A stretch of 64,000 nt of DNA, taken from contig OY540813.1 in NCBI GenBank assembly GCA_961205875.1, positions 5,923,001-5,987,000 of the forward strand, in the 5' to 3' direction. How positions within the stretch are numbered: the first letter of the stretch is position 1; every line of letters begins with the position of its first letter. This document shows positions 11,151-24,252 of the stretch, piece by piece. The notes under the pieces were generated by a model. It saw only the letters and a list, made by a program, of their open reading frames with translations. It was not told the origin of the DNA and did not search any database. Position numbers and translations under genes: made by a program. Origin of the DNA: Sialis fuliginosa. Its lineage: Eukaryota; Arthropoda; Insecta; Megaloptera; Sialidae.

Positions 11151-13990
11151 TGCTAGAGGACTTTCCTCTTTTCCGACAAATTCTAATATGTCAGATTCCA
11201 ATTGAATTTTTCTCGACACTCATATGGATATAAAGCTATACAGATAGCTAAAGGGTTAAGTACAATTCTGTTCATAAAGTACGGGCCTGTGTTTTGATGC
11301 AGGAGACAGCGCTCAATGTGGCGTGTGATGAAATAATAACAATAAGTCATCGGCCGGTTAGATGCGGCGGTTCCGGTTTTTCGCTGAGATTTCGCTTATG
11401 AGCAGCGCCGCCGTTTTATTACCGCGATGAATAGCTGCTCGTGTCTCGCTCCCCCACACTCACACATACCCCATCTTTTGGTCAGCACCCGTCGGAGGGT
11501 CATAGACTTCGCGATCGGTTTTGTGGATAAATCTAGATGTGTTAATATCAGTTCATTTATTTATTTAATAGTTATGAAAATTATGTTAAAACATGGGGAA
11601 TCGGAAGTTATTGTAATCGGTCCGAAAATCAAAATCAAAAATTTCAACACTATAGTATATTTACACTATTTTCAGAAAGATGTACATATGTATGTGTGTA
11701 TATGTACGTACGTGCGTGTCATTTTTTCATGCACGAAATCTCGCAAATAAAAAATGCTACTGACTTTGTTTGGGTACCAATCGAAGCGTCTTGATCTGAA
11801 TATGATCTGGAAGAAAGGATTTTTCGAAATTCAACCCCTACGGGGGTAAATAGGGGTGTAAAAGTGTGTGAGTGAAAATATTTTTTTGGTCGGATTGTAT
11901 TTCAGTATTTTTTATACGTGCCTAAACAGCTATTGAAGGGGTGAAAACCACCCTAAAAATATGAATTTTAAATACTAGTAAATACGTTTACTAATTCATG
12001 TTGCCTTAATTGGAAACAAACGCAATTAAATTCAAATTGTCGGATTAGTTATTCTAAAAATATGTACTTATTATATTATTGACTTAAAGAAAATCAGGGA
12101 TTACTTTACTGATCCTAGAGTAGATTTAAGGGGTAAAGCTACCTTTGAGAGCTAAAGAGTAAAAAAATAAAATAAAAAAATATATAATATCTGATTTAAT
12201 AGCTTGAATAAAATGCAAAAAGTAGCAATTTAAAAAAAAAGTTTACTCATAAAAAATAGTCTTGTTTATATAATAAAAACTAGGGCAGAAAACCATGTAA
12301 ACTGACTTTTGTTTTAAATCTCTAAATAAATCCATTTTCGAAATAAATAACTGTATATACATATTTTATTTTCATTCACATTATTTTTTTTGTACACAAT
12401 TATATTTATAGCCAAGAACACAAAGGTTTGTTTTAAATATTTAGAAAAAGAAATATAATTGAACAGTAACCCTGAACGTCTCAAAGAAATAACCGTTTTC
12501 GCTTATAACGAGCACTGTTCATACAATTTGTCTAAGACGACAGCGTCGCCTCTCCTACACCTGATTGAGCTAATCAAAAACAATTCACGTATTTTTTCTT
12601 TTCTTTAAATACAGCACATCTCTTTTTCTTCTTCTTCACCTTCTGTGAACAAGAGTTTCTTTAATTTGATTTATAATTGGAATCTTCTGAATTTAAAGGA
12701 GACAAAAATATGTAAGAGTGGTTGTTCTTGGAAGTTGAATTTGTTAATGACGATTTTGTTATAAGTGACGGATGTCTTTAATGATTTTTAAATAAGTTTG
12801 TTTCTGTTGATTGTTCCACGTTGCGAATTGTAATGATTCATTAAAAAAGTTTTATAGGTAGGGTAAAGGTTTTTTGCTCATAACTTGTCTGTATATTTAT
12901 TTTTTGTGGATAATAATACACCATTCGAAAGAGGACCTTAATAGCTATAACATTGCTGGAGAAATTTATTGAATACTGTGATCAGAAAAAAAATATAGCC
13001 ATTTTTCTGAAGGGGTTGAAATCGGCTCCAAAAAAATTTGGCATGTAAGATGGACCCCCTACAAAACCACAGAAAAATCAGAAAAGCTTGAGTGTATCTG
13101 CCTGATTTACGGCTTGCCATTCCAAAAATTAAAAAAAAAAATACCAAAAAATTCGACGCAAACACCGTATAAACACAGTTAATTCAATGATAATTCCAAA
13201 AGTCAAAAAGACATAATAAATGGTTTCGGCATGTAAATAGAAAAAAAATATAGGTGCCAATCTTACAAGCACAAAAGGTGTTAATCTAACAAATTCAACG
13301 CTTTTTTGCGAAACTCATTTTTTAGTTTGTACGATATGTTTGAAAATCTCTTTATATAACATCTTTGAAAATAGTAAATGAAGAAAATAACCGTTAACAT
13401 TCGTAAATCGTAAAACAAATTATTAATGCTTTCAATGAAATTTATATCAATGCATTTTATTTACATATATGTGACATAATAAAATAAAGAAAATAAAACA
13501 TATGCACATAAAACACAGAAAATATTTTGGCGTAAATTTATTCAGGGTATAAATTAAATGAAATATAAAAAGAGATAAACTTAACTTTGAGCCAAATTAA
13601 CGCAACATCTGCACAAAGGCAAGTGCTGTTTGTATCCTGTTTAACTTTTTTATTTCCGGTTTCCTGTGTTGATGGCACGGACGGGTGCAGGGGTTTGGGG
13701 GTATTTGTGTCCCCCAGCACTACTTTAAAATAATTGTCTGCGGTTTACGGCTCAACTTTGTAAGTGCCTACATTTCATTATGAGTACAGATTTAAAAGTC
13801 AACTCCTGCCGCCTTTTTTCCAAAGTGGTAAAATTGTGGGAAAAGAAAAAGATGAGGTAGATTTGTGTACGTGTTTGTGTTGATATTTGGAAAAAATTAG
13901 AGGTCTTTATTTTCATTTAATGGCGTGGAGAAATTTAATGTGATAACTTTTCATCTTACTTTTGAATTAATTATTTTAATAAATATTATA
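11151..13990. other. Intergenic with one GC-rich island, no gene
   Basis: Bases 11330-11530 form a GC-rich island ('gcggcggttccgg', 'gagcagcgccgccg', 'gtcagcacccgtcgg') that is open on the plus strand from 11427 but not protein-like. Bases 11800-11960 hold a dispersed-repeat motif ('caacccctacgggggtaaat'). Bases 12480-12610 are mildly GC-richer. The minus frames at 12938-13165 and 13538-13720 look random. Confidence 0.4.
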
Positions 13991-14250
13991 CAGGATGATT
14001 TCTAACTAGTGTAAAAAACAGTAGATCGAGGATGTTATTTTTAGCAAAAAACGAACATGAAATTTTTCGTGCCTTCCAAAGACTTTACTCAAAATGAGTG
14101 TTTATTTAATAACTAGAGAATCCATTGTGGTGCAGTTATGAAATTTGATAACTGGTTTAGTATTAATAAGTGTTATCTATGTCCAGTATCAAACAATAAT
14201 AATTTAGACCAGGGGTGTATGGGGTTAGTGGGCCCGCCGATTTTTATCAC
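13991..14250 (+). mobile_element. Fragment of a TA-flanked MITE (family Y), copy 1
   Basis: It begins TA|CAGGATGATTTCTAACTAG at 13989. Bases 14060-14250 match 16150-16345 ('gaaatttttcgtg', 'agttatgaaatttgata', 'atagaccagg..tgtatg', 'agtgggc') and, reversed, 40680-40873. The CAGGRTGATT terminus next to TA suggests a mariner-type element. The right end is replaced by the ribozyme-bearing sequence at 14254. Confidence 0.6.
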
Positions 14251-14275
14251 ACCTTAACCACAATAAAACAATGTC

Positions 14276-14319
14276 ACTCGACACGTGTTTCGACTTCACA
14301 AGAAGTCCTCATCAGGAGC
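14276..14319 (-). ncRNA. Candidate minimal type I hammerhead ribozyme (Penelope-like)
   Basis: On the minus strand the parts occur in order. Stem I 5' strand GCTC is at 14319-14316 and core CTGATGA at 14315-14309. One extra G follows (14308). Stem II is GACTTC/GAAGTC with loop TTGT. Core GAAA is at 14291-14288. Stem III is ACAC/GTGT with no loop. The cleavage position is after C at 14280, then stem I 3' strand GAGT (14279-14276). All invariant core bases are present. Such minimal motifs with almost no stem III loop are known from Penelope-like retroelements and can act as dimers. The extra base before stem II may weaken activity. The downstream 'gacattgttttattgtgg' is shared with the copy at 17.1 kb. 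Confidence 0.6.
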
Positions 14320-15948
14320 CTAACAGTTCCAAAGTGGTTAGTTTTGGTTAAGTTTAATATAGAAAATCACAAAAGTCATAATAAATATATCAAAAAAATG
14401 CAATAAATAATCATCAAAAAATCACATAGATAATATCAAAATATCATTCAGTGCAAAATATTAGTTTTTAGTGCAAAGTATTAAAATTTATGTTTGAGTG
14501 TACAAGGTGCATGCTATAAAATTTTTAGTGAAAAGCTTTATATTAATATATAATTTAAAAGTTGAAAATCACTATACTATATAATTTGTACTATAATACC
14601 TATACCTACAGCATTATTATAAATTTAACTCATACAAAATTTTCGTATAAATTATTCAACAGTGTAAATAGGATTTGGAATTCAAAGTCGGACATATTAC
14701 CTCACTTCTATATTTATTATTAAACCATTTTCTTATAATCTCCATAAATTTTAATACAAATCCGGCTATTTTACCTCCGCTTAGCGGATCTAATCTTTCA
14801 GCAGACACCTGACAAAAATCTCTTCACTAACTATAAGTAGATTCATTTTACAATTCATGGGAAAAAGTGCTCCGATTTCGTATGTCGGATTTATCAATTA
14901 TGAAAATATTTGATTGCCATCATATTTTATTTATTTATAAAAATAAATATATCTCACTTAATTAAAAAATAATAAATTTAAAATATATGAGTCAGTTAGA
15001 TCATGGGGGTAGGCTGACAGAATTCTAGTCGTGACACCCGGCGCGGTGAACAAAAAAAATCATTATTAGTATTTACGAATTAAAAGAAATACCTTTAAAA
15101 AGGTCATTGAAACATTCCTATAAAAAATTTTCATTTTCACTTACCGAAAAAACTTATTAGGATGCACAAACAATTTAAGTCTGCTGTCAAAATTGAATCA
15201 AAAATATTTGTAAAACATACCCAATCAAAATAACGAGAAAAATGATTATTGATTGTTAAATATGTAATTAAAACGTAAAGTAGAGTTTTTCATTTTGTAA
15301 ATTAATTTGTATAGTAACTACTGTTTAAATTTGTTAACAATTATGCCCATTATTAGGTCCCCAAAACTGAAGCACTTATCGATTCTACATATTCTATTTG
15401 AAAATAAAATTTGTTTGATTTCTTATAAAAATAAAAATACGTAGCTATACAAAATGAAACAGAATTATAAAAATGAGTATTTTTGATTTAGGCTCGTATT
15501 TGTTCGATTTGAATTTTTTATACAAAAATTAAAACAATTTTTTCCGTTTGTACATTTGTACAAATTAAAATAATTATAAAAATACTTTCTAATTACAAAC
15601 CCATTACAATAGTACCTACATAATAAATCAAATTCTGTAGTATGGTTTATAACGGACGCAGAACGCCACACCTATAATTAATTCATTAATATGCACGTCG
15701 CATTTAGCGGTCTCAAAGTCGCTCGAGAATAATAAGGAATCTTTAAGAAAAAGTGGTCCATGTTGAGTCTAAAGAAAATGTTCATCTCAGGGTCTTTATC
15801 CTTTTGATTTTGTAGATATTTGAATAGAACTACGTAATTTATGTGAGATTAATTCTAGTTGTTAATTTTACGTTGAAATTGTTTAGATATTTAATTTAAA
15901 CTGGATTTTAATACTGAATTATATCCTATTTAACTATGAAAATATATA
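14320..15948. other. Intergenic, nothing recognised
   Basis: AT-rich. Bases 15035-15125 are a repeat fragment also seen at 8725-8810. The frame at 15465-15671 is low-complexity. Confidence 0.5.
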
Positions 15949-16130
15949 AGGTAAAGGCACCAGTTATGGCCACTATAAGAGCAAGTTTTCGTTTTTTTGG
16001 GTTAATGGGCTTGTTTTTTGTAATTCTCATGAACTCATGTTGCTAATAAAACAAGTAACTCTTTATTTAATCAATTTAATTAACAAAGTCCGCAAAAAAA
16101 GTTTGTTTTTTAAATTATAGCCTTTGTGAT
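15949..16130 (+). mobile_element. Left part of the 'ggcaccagttatggcc' mariner-like MITE, copy 2
   Basis: The start TA|AGGTAAAGGCACCAGTTATG (15947) matches the ends at 5252 and 63626, followed by 'ctaataaaacaagtaactct' and 'tttaatcaatttaatta'. This copy carries the uninterrupted 'acaagtaact|cttta' junction (16051-16065), which is the empty site for the insertion at 63741. No matching right end was found, so it is probably truncated. Confidence 0.7.
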
Positions 16131-16149
16131 TTTTTTTATATTAACATGT

Positions 16150-16345
16150 GTCTGGAAATTTTTCGTGAGGAAGCTACAGACCTCCAAAAATTAGTTTTTA
16201 TTTAATATCTTCAGAATTCATTGTGATACAGTTATGAAATTTGATACAGGATTTAGTATTATTTTAATAAATGTTATTGATTACCAATATCAACTAATAA
16301 TAATAGACCAGGGCTGTATGAGGCCAGTGGGCTCTTCGATTTTTA
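16150..16345 (+). mobile_element. Family Y MITE fragment, copy 2
   Basis: It aligns with 14060-14250 over about 190 bp ('gaaatttttcgtg', 'agttatgaaatttgatac', 'agaccagggctgtatg', 'ccagtgggctc..cgatttt'). Both ends are lost. Confidence 0.6.
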
Positions 16346-17099
16346 TCCAGTATTTTTTTTGTTTTTTTAATTTTTTTCCGGAATTGGATACTAATATAAG
16401 ATAACAACACAAAATATATTTTGTTCATTTGTCATATGATCAACCGTTTATAGGAAATACTTATTGATACAAAAAAAGTACAGAATTTTCCTTAATATGG
16501 TTGCTTCAAATTATACTAAATAAACTTATAAAGCTAATGTATGTTTTGACATGTTCAAAACTGGATACTTTGTAAATCTGTATATTTTATAGAAATGCAA
16601 CAATTTCTTTTAAAATTATTTATTATCTAAGCAAGCTTAGCTCTGATATGTTTTCTTTTAAAAACCTCTTTAAAAACGAATAAAAATATACATGAAAATG
16701 TTTTAGTAATAATATATATAATAATAAAAACAGTATATACAAGTTATATAAGAACACTGTTGATAGTTTATAAATATATTATCAAATTCAAATATATCGC
16801 TATAGTTTGAGTATGAAATAACGTAAAACTTGTTTAGTACTACTGGTTGATGTGAGTTGAATGCACAGACTATGTTTATATCAAAACTTTAAAACGACAA
16901 ATACATGTACGCTGAAAACTACGAAACTTTATTATATTAACATATTTTTATTTTACAAACTTTCACACTATTTATTAAGTTCATAAAAATATTGCTTCAG
17001 ATATTACATTAGCAAAAATATTACAGGAAAACGGATAAACAGTGGTTTCTTAGTCAATTCAACTAAAAATATATACCTTAACCACAATAAAACAATGTC
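16346..17099. other. Intergenic, nothing recognised apart from repeat scraps
   Basis: AT-rich. Near 17025-17075 a stretch ('aaaacgga.aaac', 'ttcttagtca.tt.aacta') resembles part of the foldback element at 1870-1915. Confidence 0.4.
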
Positions 17100-17143
17100 A
17101 CTCGATACGTGTTTCTACTTCACAAGAAGTCCTCATCAAGAGT
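17100..17143 (-). ncRNA. Decayed hammerhead ribozyme motif
   Basis: This is the same arrangement as the 14.28-kb motif: stem I ACTC/GAGT, loop TTGT, GAAA core and the same 3' flank. The core reads TTGATGA, so the invariant first C is lost. The closing base of stem II is A instead of C, and stem III has a G-to-A change. It is expected to be inactive. It belongs to the same repeat as the copy at 14254-14345. Confidence 0.5.
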
Positions 17144-19161
17144 CTATAACAGTTCCAGAACCCTTGTTTTAAGATAAAATGATTGTTTTAGAACAATAAA
17201 AATATTAATTATAAATGGGTAGTATTTAATGAACAAAAAGTATTTTCTTAACGCTAGTTTATATTAACTATTGCTAAAACACAAAAAATCCTATTTAGTA
17301 TTAGAATAGTTTATTTAATAATGCTCTTCGCTATTTCTCATTTCATTTAAAATAGTACGTGTATTTGTTCTTATTGTAAATTGGGGTTTAGAGTTTACAA
17401 TAAAATATATACATAATTATTGAATTCTACTATATCAAGTTTTGAAAACAGCTTTTCCATCATAAAATAAAATAAAGAAAAACAACATACCATTCCCCCA
17501 TACCAGCATACCAATAACAGAACTGCAGACATATTTTTAGTTTTTAGAAATAAATGTTATTTCAATACTTCGCACTCAGAAACACATGTTTTTCATTAAC
17601 TTATAAAATATTTTACAATCTTGTTTTTATTGCAAATGAAAAACTAATAGATTGACAATTTATACTCCAGCAATTTTTTTAGACCCGTTCAAAGAAAGCT
17701 CCGATACTTAACTGATTGCTTAGTAGATTTTTTATTTATGAATACTTCACTTAAACAATAGGTATATTATTAATCAACTGATAATTTTCAATCGCGTTTT
17801 TATCAAAAACAAATGCCAATCATACTTGGAGAGGGTTGGTTAGAATAAATAATTGGCGATAACCTCAAAAATGTAAACAGTTTTTTCCTGGGAATGTTTA
17901 TTCAAAGAATGAATGGGTAGAGTTAAATTATAATACAGGTATCTAATAATAATAAACACTGTTATGGACTTTAGCAAAATGTTTTATATAAATAAAAGTA
18001 CATTGTTCTTGAACAATGAATGACTGTATTGAAATTTTGAAATATTGAAATATAAACAACTTTTCTTATAAATATCCTGTCATTAAAGACTATTTTCTGC
18101 TAGGGATTTTTATAAAGCTTCTAATTAGCATTTTTAATATGGATGTATTATAACATAGACTTTTATCTTTATTGATTAAAAAATCTAAATAGGCGAATAC
18201 GAATACGAGGGTTATTTTCATGCAAAAACCGAAATTATTTCAACACGTTATGGTTTCGATATATCTTAACCTAAAAGTTTAAAAAATGACGAATTTGGCA
18301 ATATTTATGGAAAAGTATATTATTATTAAAAAAATATGATTAATAAAAAATAGTTAAATCTAAAATACAGCACCCTGTAAAAGAATTACTGTTAAACATA
18401 AATACACACAAGCTAATTGTGAGTTAAAAAAACTAAAAGTTTCATCTACCAGACAAAAAATATTAATTAAAAACAAAATAAAATCCAAACTAATAGTATA
18501 AACGCGAAAGTAAAGGTATAGTTTTTTGAATTGCTGGAAATATTATTGCAGCATGTGGTTACTCGGCGAAGCAATTTCATTGCCTGCTAATAAAAAAAAT
18601 ATTGCTGGAATATAATCGCTGTCGAGTGTGGTTGGATGACAAGCAATATTATTCGTCAGCGGCTTCGTCCGCGTTATTTTCGTTTTTATGAATATTAATA
18701 TAATTTATAAAATATAAAATTATTTGTACTGTAAATCTGAAACAATTTTTTAACCTTATTGGGGTTAATTTATACCTAGGTATATCTTCTCACGGAAAAA
18801 ATTATATGTAAAACGTAATGAATGATTTTTAAGAAGTAATCGTATATCAAAAACAGTGAGATATTATTCTGGATGTGAATTAACTTGAAAAAATTACAGT
18901 TTCCCGCCCGGGGGGTCGAGTTTATTATTATACAGTGTTAAACTGTAAATAATCGACAATTTTTGATGAATTTTTCTTAAATAATTTTTTCGTGTAGTAA
19001 TTAAAAAAGTAGGAAGCCTTACGTAAGAACAAGGAAAGGGGCTAAATATTACGAACCCTTACAATGGCGAGGGGATTGTCGAAAATTTCTAATCTCATCC
19101 TTGCGTCATTAAACAAAAATAAAATTTCGTATCAAAATTTCATGCGTCTATTACCTTAAAT
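17144..19161. other. Intergenic, nothing recognised
   Basis: AT-rich without supported frames. A short GC-richer patch at 18540-18680 repeats 'attgctgga'. Bases 19154-19161 are the target duplication of the next element. Confidence 0.5.
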
Positions 19162-19591
19162 CAGCGTTCCTCAACCTTTTAGTATTTGGGACTCAATTTT
19201 CAATCACAATTCTAATCCCCTCCCCACCTTCATACAATAATTTTCACTGAAATCTTGCTGCAATTGTAATATAAGTTTCTATTTAATTTAATTGTATTTT
19301 CTTTCGAAAAACTTTCATCTGCAAGACAGACCCAAGGGAGTCACTAATAATTATTAATCTTGTTTTTAGTTTAATATTGATAAATCAATTATTAAATAGA
19401 TTGTGAAGTTCTGATACAATGCTAGTTATAATTGTATTATATCAGTGTAAATGTAAACGTGTATTTTATTTTTTATTATGTCAGAATGTATTTTATTGCA
19501 TTTCTTTCACTAAATTTAATAAATTTTTTAATAATATTTTTTCTCATTTTTTCTCGATATGCTCGCGCCCCTCACAGGTTGAGAATCGCTG
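19162..19591. mobile_element. hAT-type MITE, copy 1 of a two-copy family
   Basis: The ends are CAGCGTTCCTCAACC and, reversed from the right, CAGCGATTCTCAACC, which is the classic hAT terminus. The 8-bp 'ccttaaat' flanks it perfectly at 19154-19161 and 19592-19599. Length is 430 bp. The interior aligns along its length with 38603-39065. The frame at 19419-19655 lies inside and is not a gene. Confidence 0.9.
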
Positions 19592-19712
19592 CCTTAAATT
19601 GATAATTTTATATTGTGATTCTCGGCATAATAATAAATATTCCAATCGGCAATAAAAATATTGCTCGTTCTGGCCCGGCAGTAAGCAAATTTAAAAATTC
19701 AAGTCAGAATAA

Positions 19713-19905
19713 AAAATACTCTGTGTAACTGTCTGTCTATTAGATATACCTTTTCACGGCTAAACCGCTGTATCGATCTTGATGAAATTTGGCAGGTGGA
19801 TAGCTTGTATCCTGAAGAAGGACATAGGCTATTTTATATCTCAAAAATTGATCAGATAAAAAATACAAATCCACGCGGGCGAAGTTGAGGGTAACAACTA
19901 GTTCT
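19713..19905 (+). repeat. Dispersed lepidopteran-type short repeat, copy 1
   Basis: It contains 'cacggctaaaccgctg', 'atcttgatgaaatttggca', 'ggtggatagcttgtatcctg', 'aaggacataggct' and a terminal 'cgcgggcgaagttg..ggtaacaactagt'. Other copies are at 25027, 25448 (reverse) and 28055. It is non-autonomous. The class (SINE, Helitron-like or other) is not decided from sequence alone. Confidence 0.7.
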
Positions 19906-21059
19906 AAATAATATTAATAGTCTGCAGCAAAGGAAGAGGAGCTTAAAGTGGTTCATGAGTGGCAACAGGTAAAGAAAAAATAAACGTTAAATTCATGAAA
20001 ACAAATTATCATGAAAACATCTTGAGAACTTCTTTAAACATTTATAGCGTTTTATCAAATTAAATAACGATACATCCGATTCTAATAAAAATAAATTATA
20101 TAAGTAGGTGTGATCGTTGATGCGATCGCGATGTGTTCAGAACTACACCAAAACAGAACCGACCGCGCCCAGGCAATCGCCAATAAGTGTGTTCGCGTAA
20201 AAATCAAATATGATTGAAATTGATTACGTACTTCCTGTCGGAAACGGAAGCCCGTTGCTACAGTGGCGACGGCGGCGATCGCTCGCACTAATGGAAAACG
20301 ATGAATCCAGATTGTGATATGAATAAGTGAATTTACCTACAGCCAGGAAACTTTTGGATTTCGACGTAGATTTATGTTAATGCATTTTTTAATGAGTAAT
20401 GCGTGTAGGACGTTTATGGCAGTCATTAACAAATTGTATGAGATTATCGGGAACGGTGTAAAATGTGATTAATTATTTTTTAATATTCGTAAGGTGCAAA
20501 CATTAACATAATATATTTTTGAATTAATGTAAATTTTAATTAACCTACATTATTTTTGACCTGATCATACTATATTGAACATTATATTTTGAAGGGTTAT
20601 AAATGTACTATATTATATAATATTATCCTAATTCTGCAGAAACCTTTTTAAAGTTGTTCGGTCGCAACCCAATGTTGCCTGTATATTAAAATGGGAGCGG
20701 GCCATGTGTTTGGAAAATATAAATGATAGAAAAATATATTTGCTATTGTAGGATTTAAAAAACATCTGCCAAGTAAACGCACAGTGCTTCCTCGTGCTAA
20801 ATTCACCAAAAGGTAGTTAATTATTGAACAATTTAAATAAAAACCGATAAAGTCTTCAGATAAATTGTCTGGTATTGGTTAACCATTTAATTTTTATACA
20901 ATTTTCCAAAAAAATATGATGATGATTTTTTCGTATATTTTAAATTTCTTAACAATTTCAATTTAAATCTAAATTTATAAACAAAACACGATTTGTTAAA
21001 GCAAATTGAGATAACTCTTTTTAAGGAAATATTTTACAACAAACGTTATAAACCTATAT
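19906..21059. other. Intergenic with a GC-rich island at 20085-20295
   Basis: The island carries 'gcgatcgcgatg', 'ccgaccgcgcccagg' and 'gcgacggcggcgatcgctcg'. A 68-codon minus frame across it has no recognisable domain. It could be a regulatory element or an untranslated exon. The rest is AT-rich with nothing seen. Confidence 0.4.
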
Positions 21060-21415
21060 TATAGAAAATTGAATGGTCTATAAAAAAGATTCTATAAAAT
21101 TTTCACGTAACATGTGTCGTTCTTGAGATATCTTGAAAAAATAAATATTTTGGGATGTCACCTTTCCCCCTTACACACGATTTTGATGATTTTGGAATGA
21201 GACCGATCTCAAGCCAGACCCAACCATCCAACCAAGTTTTATTAATATTAGTTCAGTGGTTCATGAGTTATAGGTGTGACAAGGATTCAAGGGACAGACA
21301 CGAATCGAAAATTGTTTTTCTTGACCTGAAATCGGAGAACATTTTTTTTGTCTCAATCTGAAACGATCACAAAGCTTCTCGTATCTTCGATATTGCGAGG
21401 AAGCAAAATGTTTTA
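21060..21415 (+). mobile_element. Non-autonomous repeat family B, copy 1
   Basis: It shares with 59805-60245 (reverse) and 62110-62510 (direct) the blocks 'tgtcgttcttgagatat', 'cacacgattttgatgatttt', 'caagccagacccaaccatcc', 'gtggttcatgagtta', 'gtgacaaggatt' and 'gatcacaaagcttctcgtat'. The 68-codon frame at 21155-21361 is inside the repeat and also occurs in frame in the 60-kb copy. It has no recognised domain. Confidence 0.75.
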
Positions 21416-24252
21416 TTTAATTTTAATTACAAACAATTTAACAACAGTATAAACGTATAAAATATTTTTTTGATTATTACCTATCTTTCCCTACTACTAC
21501 TTTTAAACAAGATTAATATTTATCTTCAATAAAAATGAAAAGAAATATTAATTTTTATAATTTTTAATAATTTTTTTTTTAAAAACAGTGTGATTTAGAT
21601 TTGATTTAATTCAACCAATTCTGATTTTAATAAATCAAATTATTATTGAATTTTTACGTTATTTAATGAATATGTTCCTTTTTTTGTAATTTTTGTTATT
21701 AAACCATAATGGCATATGAAAATCAGAAGTTAATGATGTTTCTACAATACTTTCAGCAAATATATCATATTACACGGAAGTCCTCACTCCACTAGCTCAG
21801 TACAACGCAAACATGTCGATATAGATTTACAGTACATTGTTTAATAATTGGATGGCTCATTATCAGCGTTGACATAAAAACAATGCACTAACAAATAGAG
21901 TGTTGAATAATAAACAATAACGTACAATTACTAAATTTAGAACTTCGTTCTCGTCAATATGGGAGGGGTTACAAGTGATGTATACTTATCTGTGCCGGTT
22001 TGATAAATTTAATGTATGTTAAGGGTTAAAATGAAAACTTTTTGTTGATAAGAATTAACGACATATTTTTCAGGTATGAAGTTCACAACATGTTTGTATC
22101 ATGAAGCATTTTTACGATGTCTGGAAAGTTCACTGCAAACAATTCACCACCGAAAAATTTCACCGCTCAAAAAAACAGACTATTTATTAGATTATGTAAG
22201 ACAGCAGTTCTTAAACTAGGGTCCGCGAAAGTTTTGCGGGGGTCCGTGAAACATGTTTGGCATAAATTAAAGTACTTTTACCAGTGATTAATTTGTATCT
22301 AACGACCAGGGACATAGGACATAGACAATATTTAAAAAGAATATTAATATCATCTCGTCTCGCCTGGAAGCCCTATAATAAATAATAAAAAAAAACTACT
22401 GCGAACAATTTTATTTGTATAACTTCATATACTGACCTTTTTTTGCGTGTCGCAGTTTGGCAAAAATACTTTTATATTTATCAATCTTATTGATTATTTT
22501 GAAAAAATTCAATAGTATAAAGCCTTAACTCAAATTGTCTATATACTTTACATAACTCGGTTTTTATTATCCACGCATGTAACTATCTGTCAAAAACTCA
22601 TATAAGTTTGATACCCCATTTTGTTAACTAAGCTGTAATACTGGACATCGTATAAATATGTATATAGATTATTATTTTTGATATACTATTAGTAGACAAC
22701 ATTCAAAAATTCGATTTGTTTTTTGCAAATTAAAAATGAGAAATGCACAGTGCACATGTCAGTGAGCGACAATCAAAACTCAATGGGTTGATACAGACGG
22801 CTTGTACCTCTTGACATCGACGTTGAAATCACTTATGTTAACAAGGCACAACTTGTATGTACAATTATAATCGTTAAAACTTGGTATAGATAGACAATGA
22901 GGGTGGTGTTATGAATTTGCGTCGGAGATAAAATAATTTTGTTTGTGTTTAAAATATATATATGTATAGTCAGGGTTGAACTTTGGTGTGTGACCATAAC
23001 TAGTTACCACTTCTTTGTAAATTTTTTTTTATTTGTTAACTTTACCTTTTCTTGCAAAAATTGGTTTTTTTTAAAAAGAAAAATAAGAAATAAGGCTGAA
23101 TTTTTTTTAGGATTACATTTCGAAGAAAATGTTTAAATAATCTTGTAACTAATTTTTTTCTAAATAGTTTGACTTTAGCTTCATGTTGATAGGATAAATA
23201 GATGCTGAGATATTACAGTTTCCGTAAACCCTTTAAAGTGAAAAAATGCTGCGCCCTGTAAAACAAATGTGGCCGTGGCGGCAAAAACAAAAAACAAAAA
23301 AATCAAAATTATAAAAAAATCAATTTATTTAAGAATGGTTAAGTAACCAGTGTTGGACCACTGATATTGATTGACCCATAAATAATTAAATAATTATTAG
23401 CAATATTTTTTTAATGAAAAAGATTAAAGTTCTTCCGATTAGAAACTCAATGAAAAAAGTCCTATGAAAATCCATTCACTATAGACGGGTTCCGATTATT
23501 TTACAAAAGTATGAAACATTTTTCATAAAAACCAGACATTTAAAAGAAAAGTTAGGCATCATTGAATAAAAAAAAATCATAAATATGAAGAAATATAACA
23601 AGATAGACAACAGACAAAGTATCTATTTATAAACAATAATAAAATACATTGAAAAGACAATCGATGTAAAATGTATTAATTGAATAAAAAAACTCAAAAG
23701 AAACAAAACTGCGATAATGATCAGAGTATACAAACATTAATTAACGAACATGATCATAAAATATACAATCACATTTTTTCTTTTTAATTATACATTTTTC
23801 AGACATTCTAAGATGTCATTAGATATACACAATTAGTAACGAATTATTATAAATTTTTTACAAACAATACTTCATTCTTTTTTCAAATCAATTCACCATG
23901 ATCCCACCCGGATTATTTGTAAAATAAAGCTCACCATATCTCAAAAATAAATTCACAACGCCATCACATTTGTAACAAAATTCGTCTGCTATTTCCCTCT
24001 AGCAAGTTAAGCGTCTCACTTCATTAGCTAAATTTGCTAAAACCATGATTCCCATTAACGGAAACACATATATTAATTATAAATTCACACAATTGTATGT
24101 CATTGGATGATTGACATTTGTAATAGCACTTGTTGAAATGACAATTAAGGTAACAATCTGATTGTTGATTATACAGAGAGCTGTCTTAATTGGATAACAT
24201 CATTATTGTATAACCTGACTTGTATAAACTGTCCAGTCTCTGCGTCAATGTA
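21416..24252. other. Intergenic with an isolated hAT-like end, no gene
   Basis: 'cagcagttcttaaactaggg' followed by 'tccgcgaaag' at about 22202-22230 looks like the left end of a hAT element. No matching right end was found, so it is probably truncated. The rest is AT-rich. The frame at 22939-23136 is Phe-rich and not protein-like. Confidence 0.4.

Noticed and set aside
21155-21361. Frame shared with 59799-60134 (both begin MSP.P.THDFDDF)
   Set aside because: The similarity comes from copies of one non-coding repeat; the frames end at different places and hold no domain.
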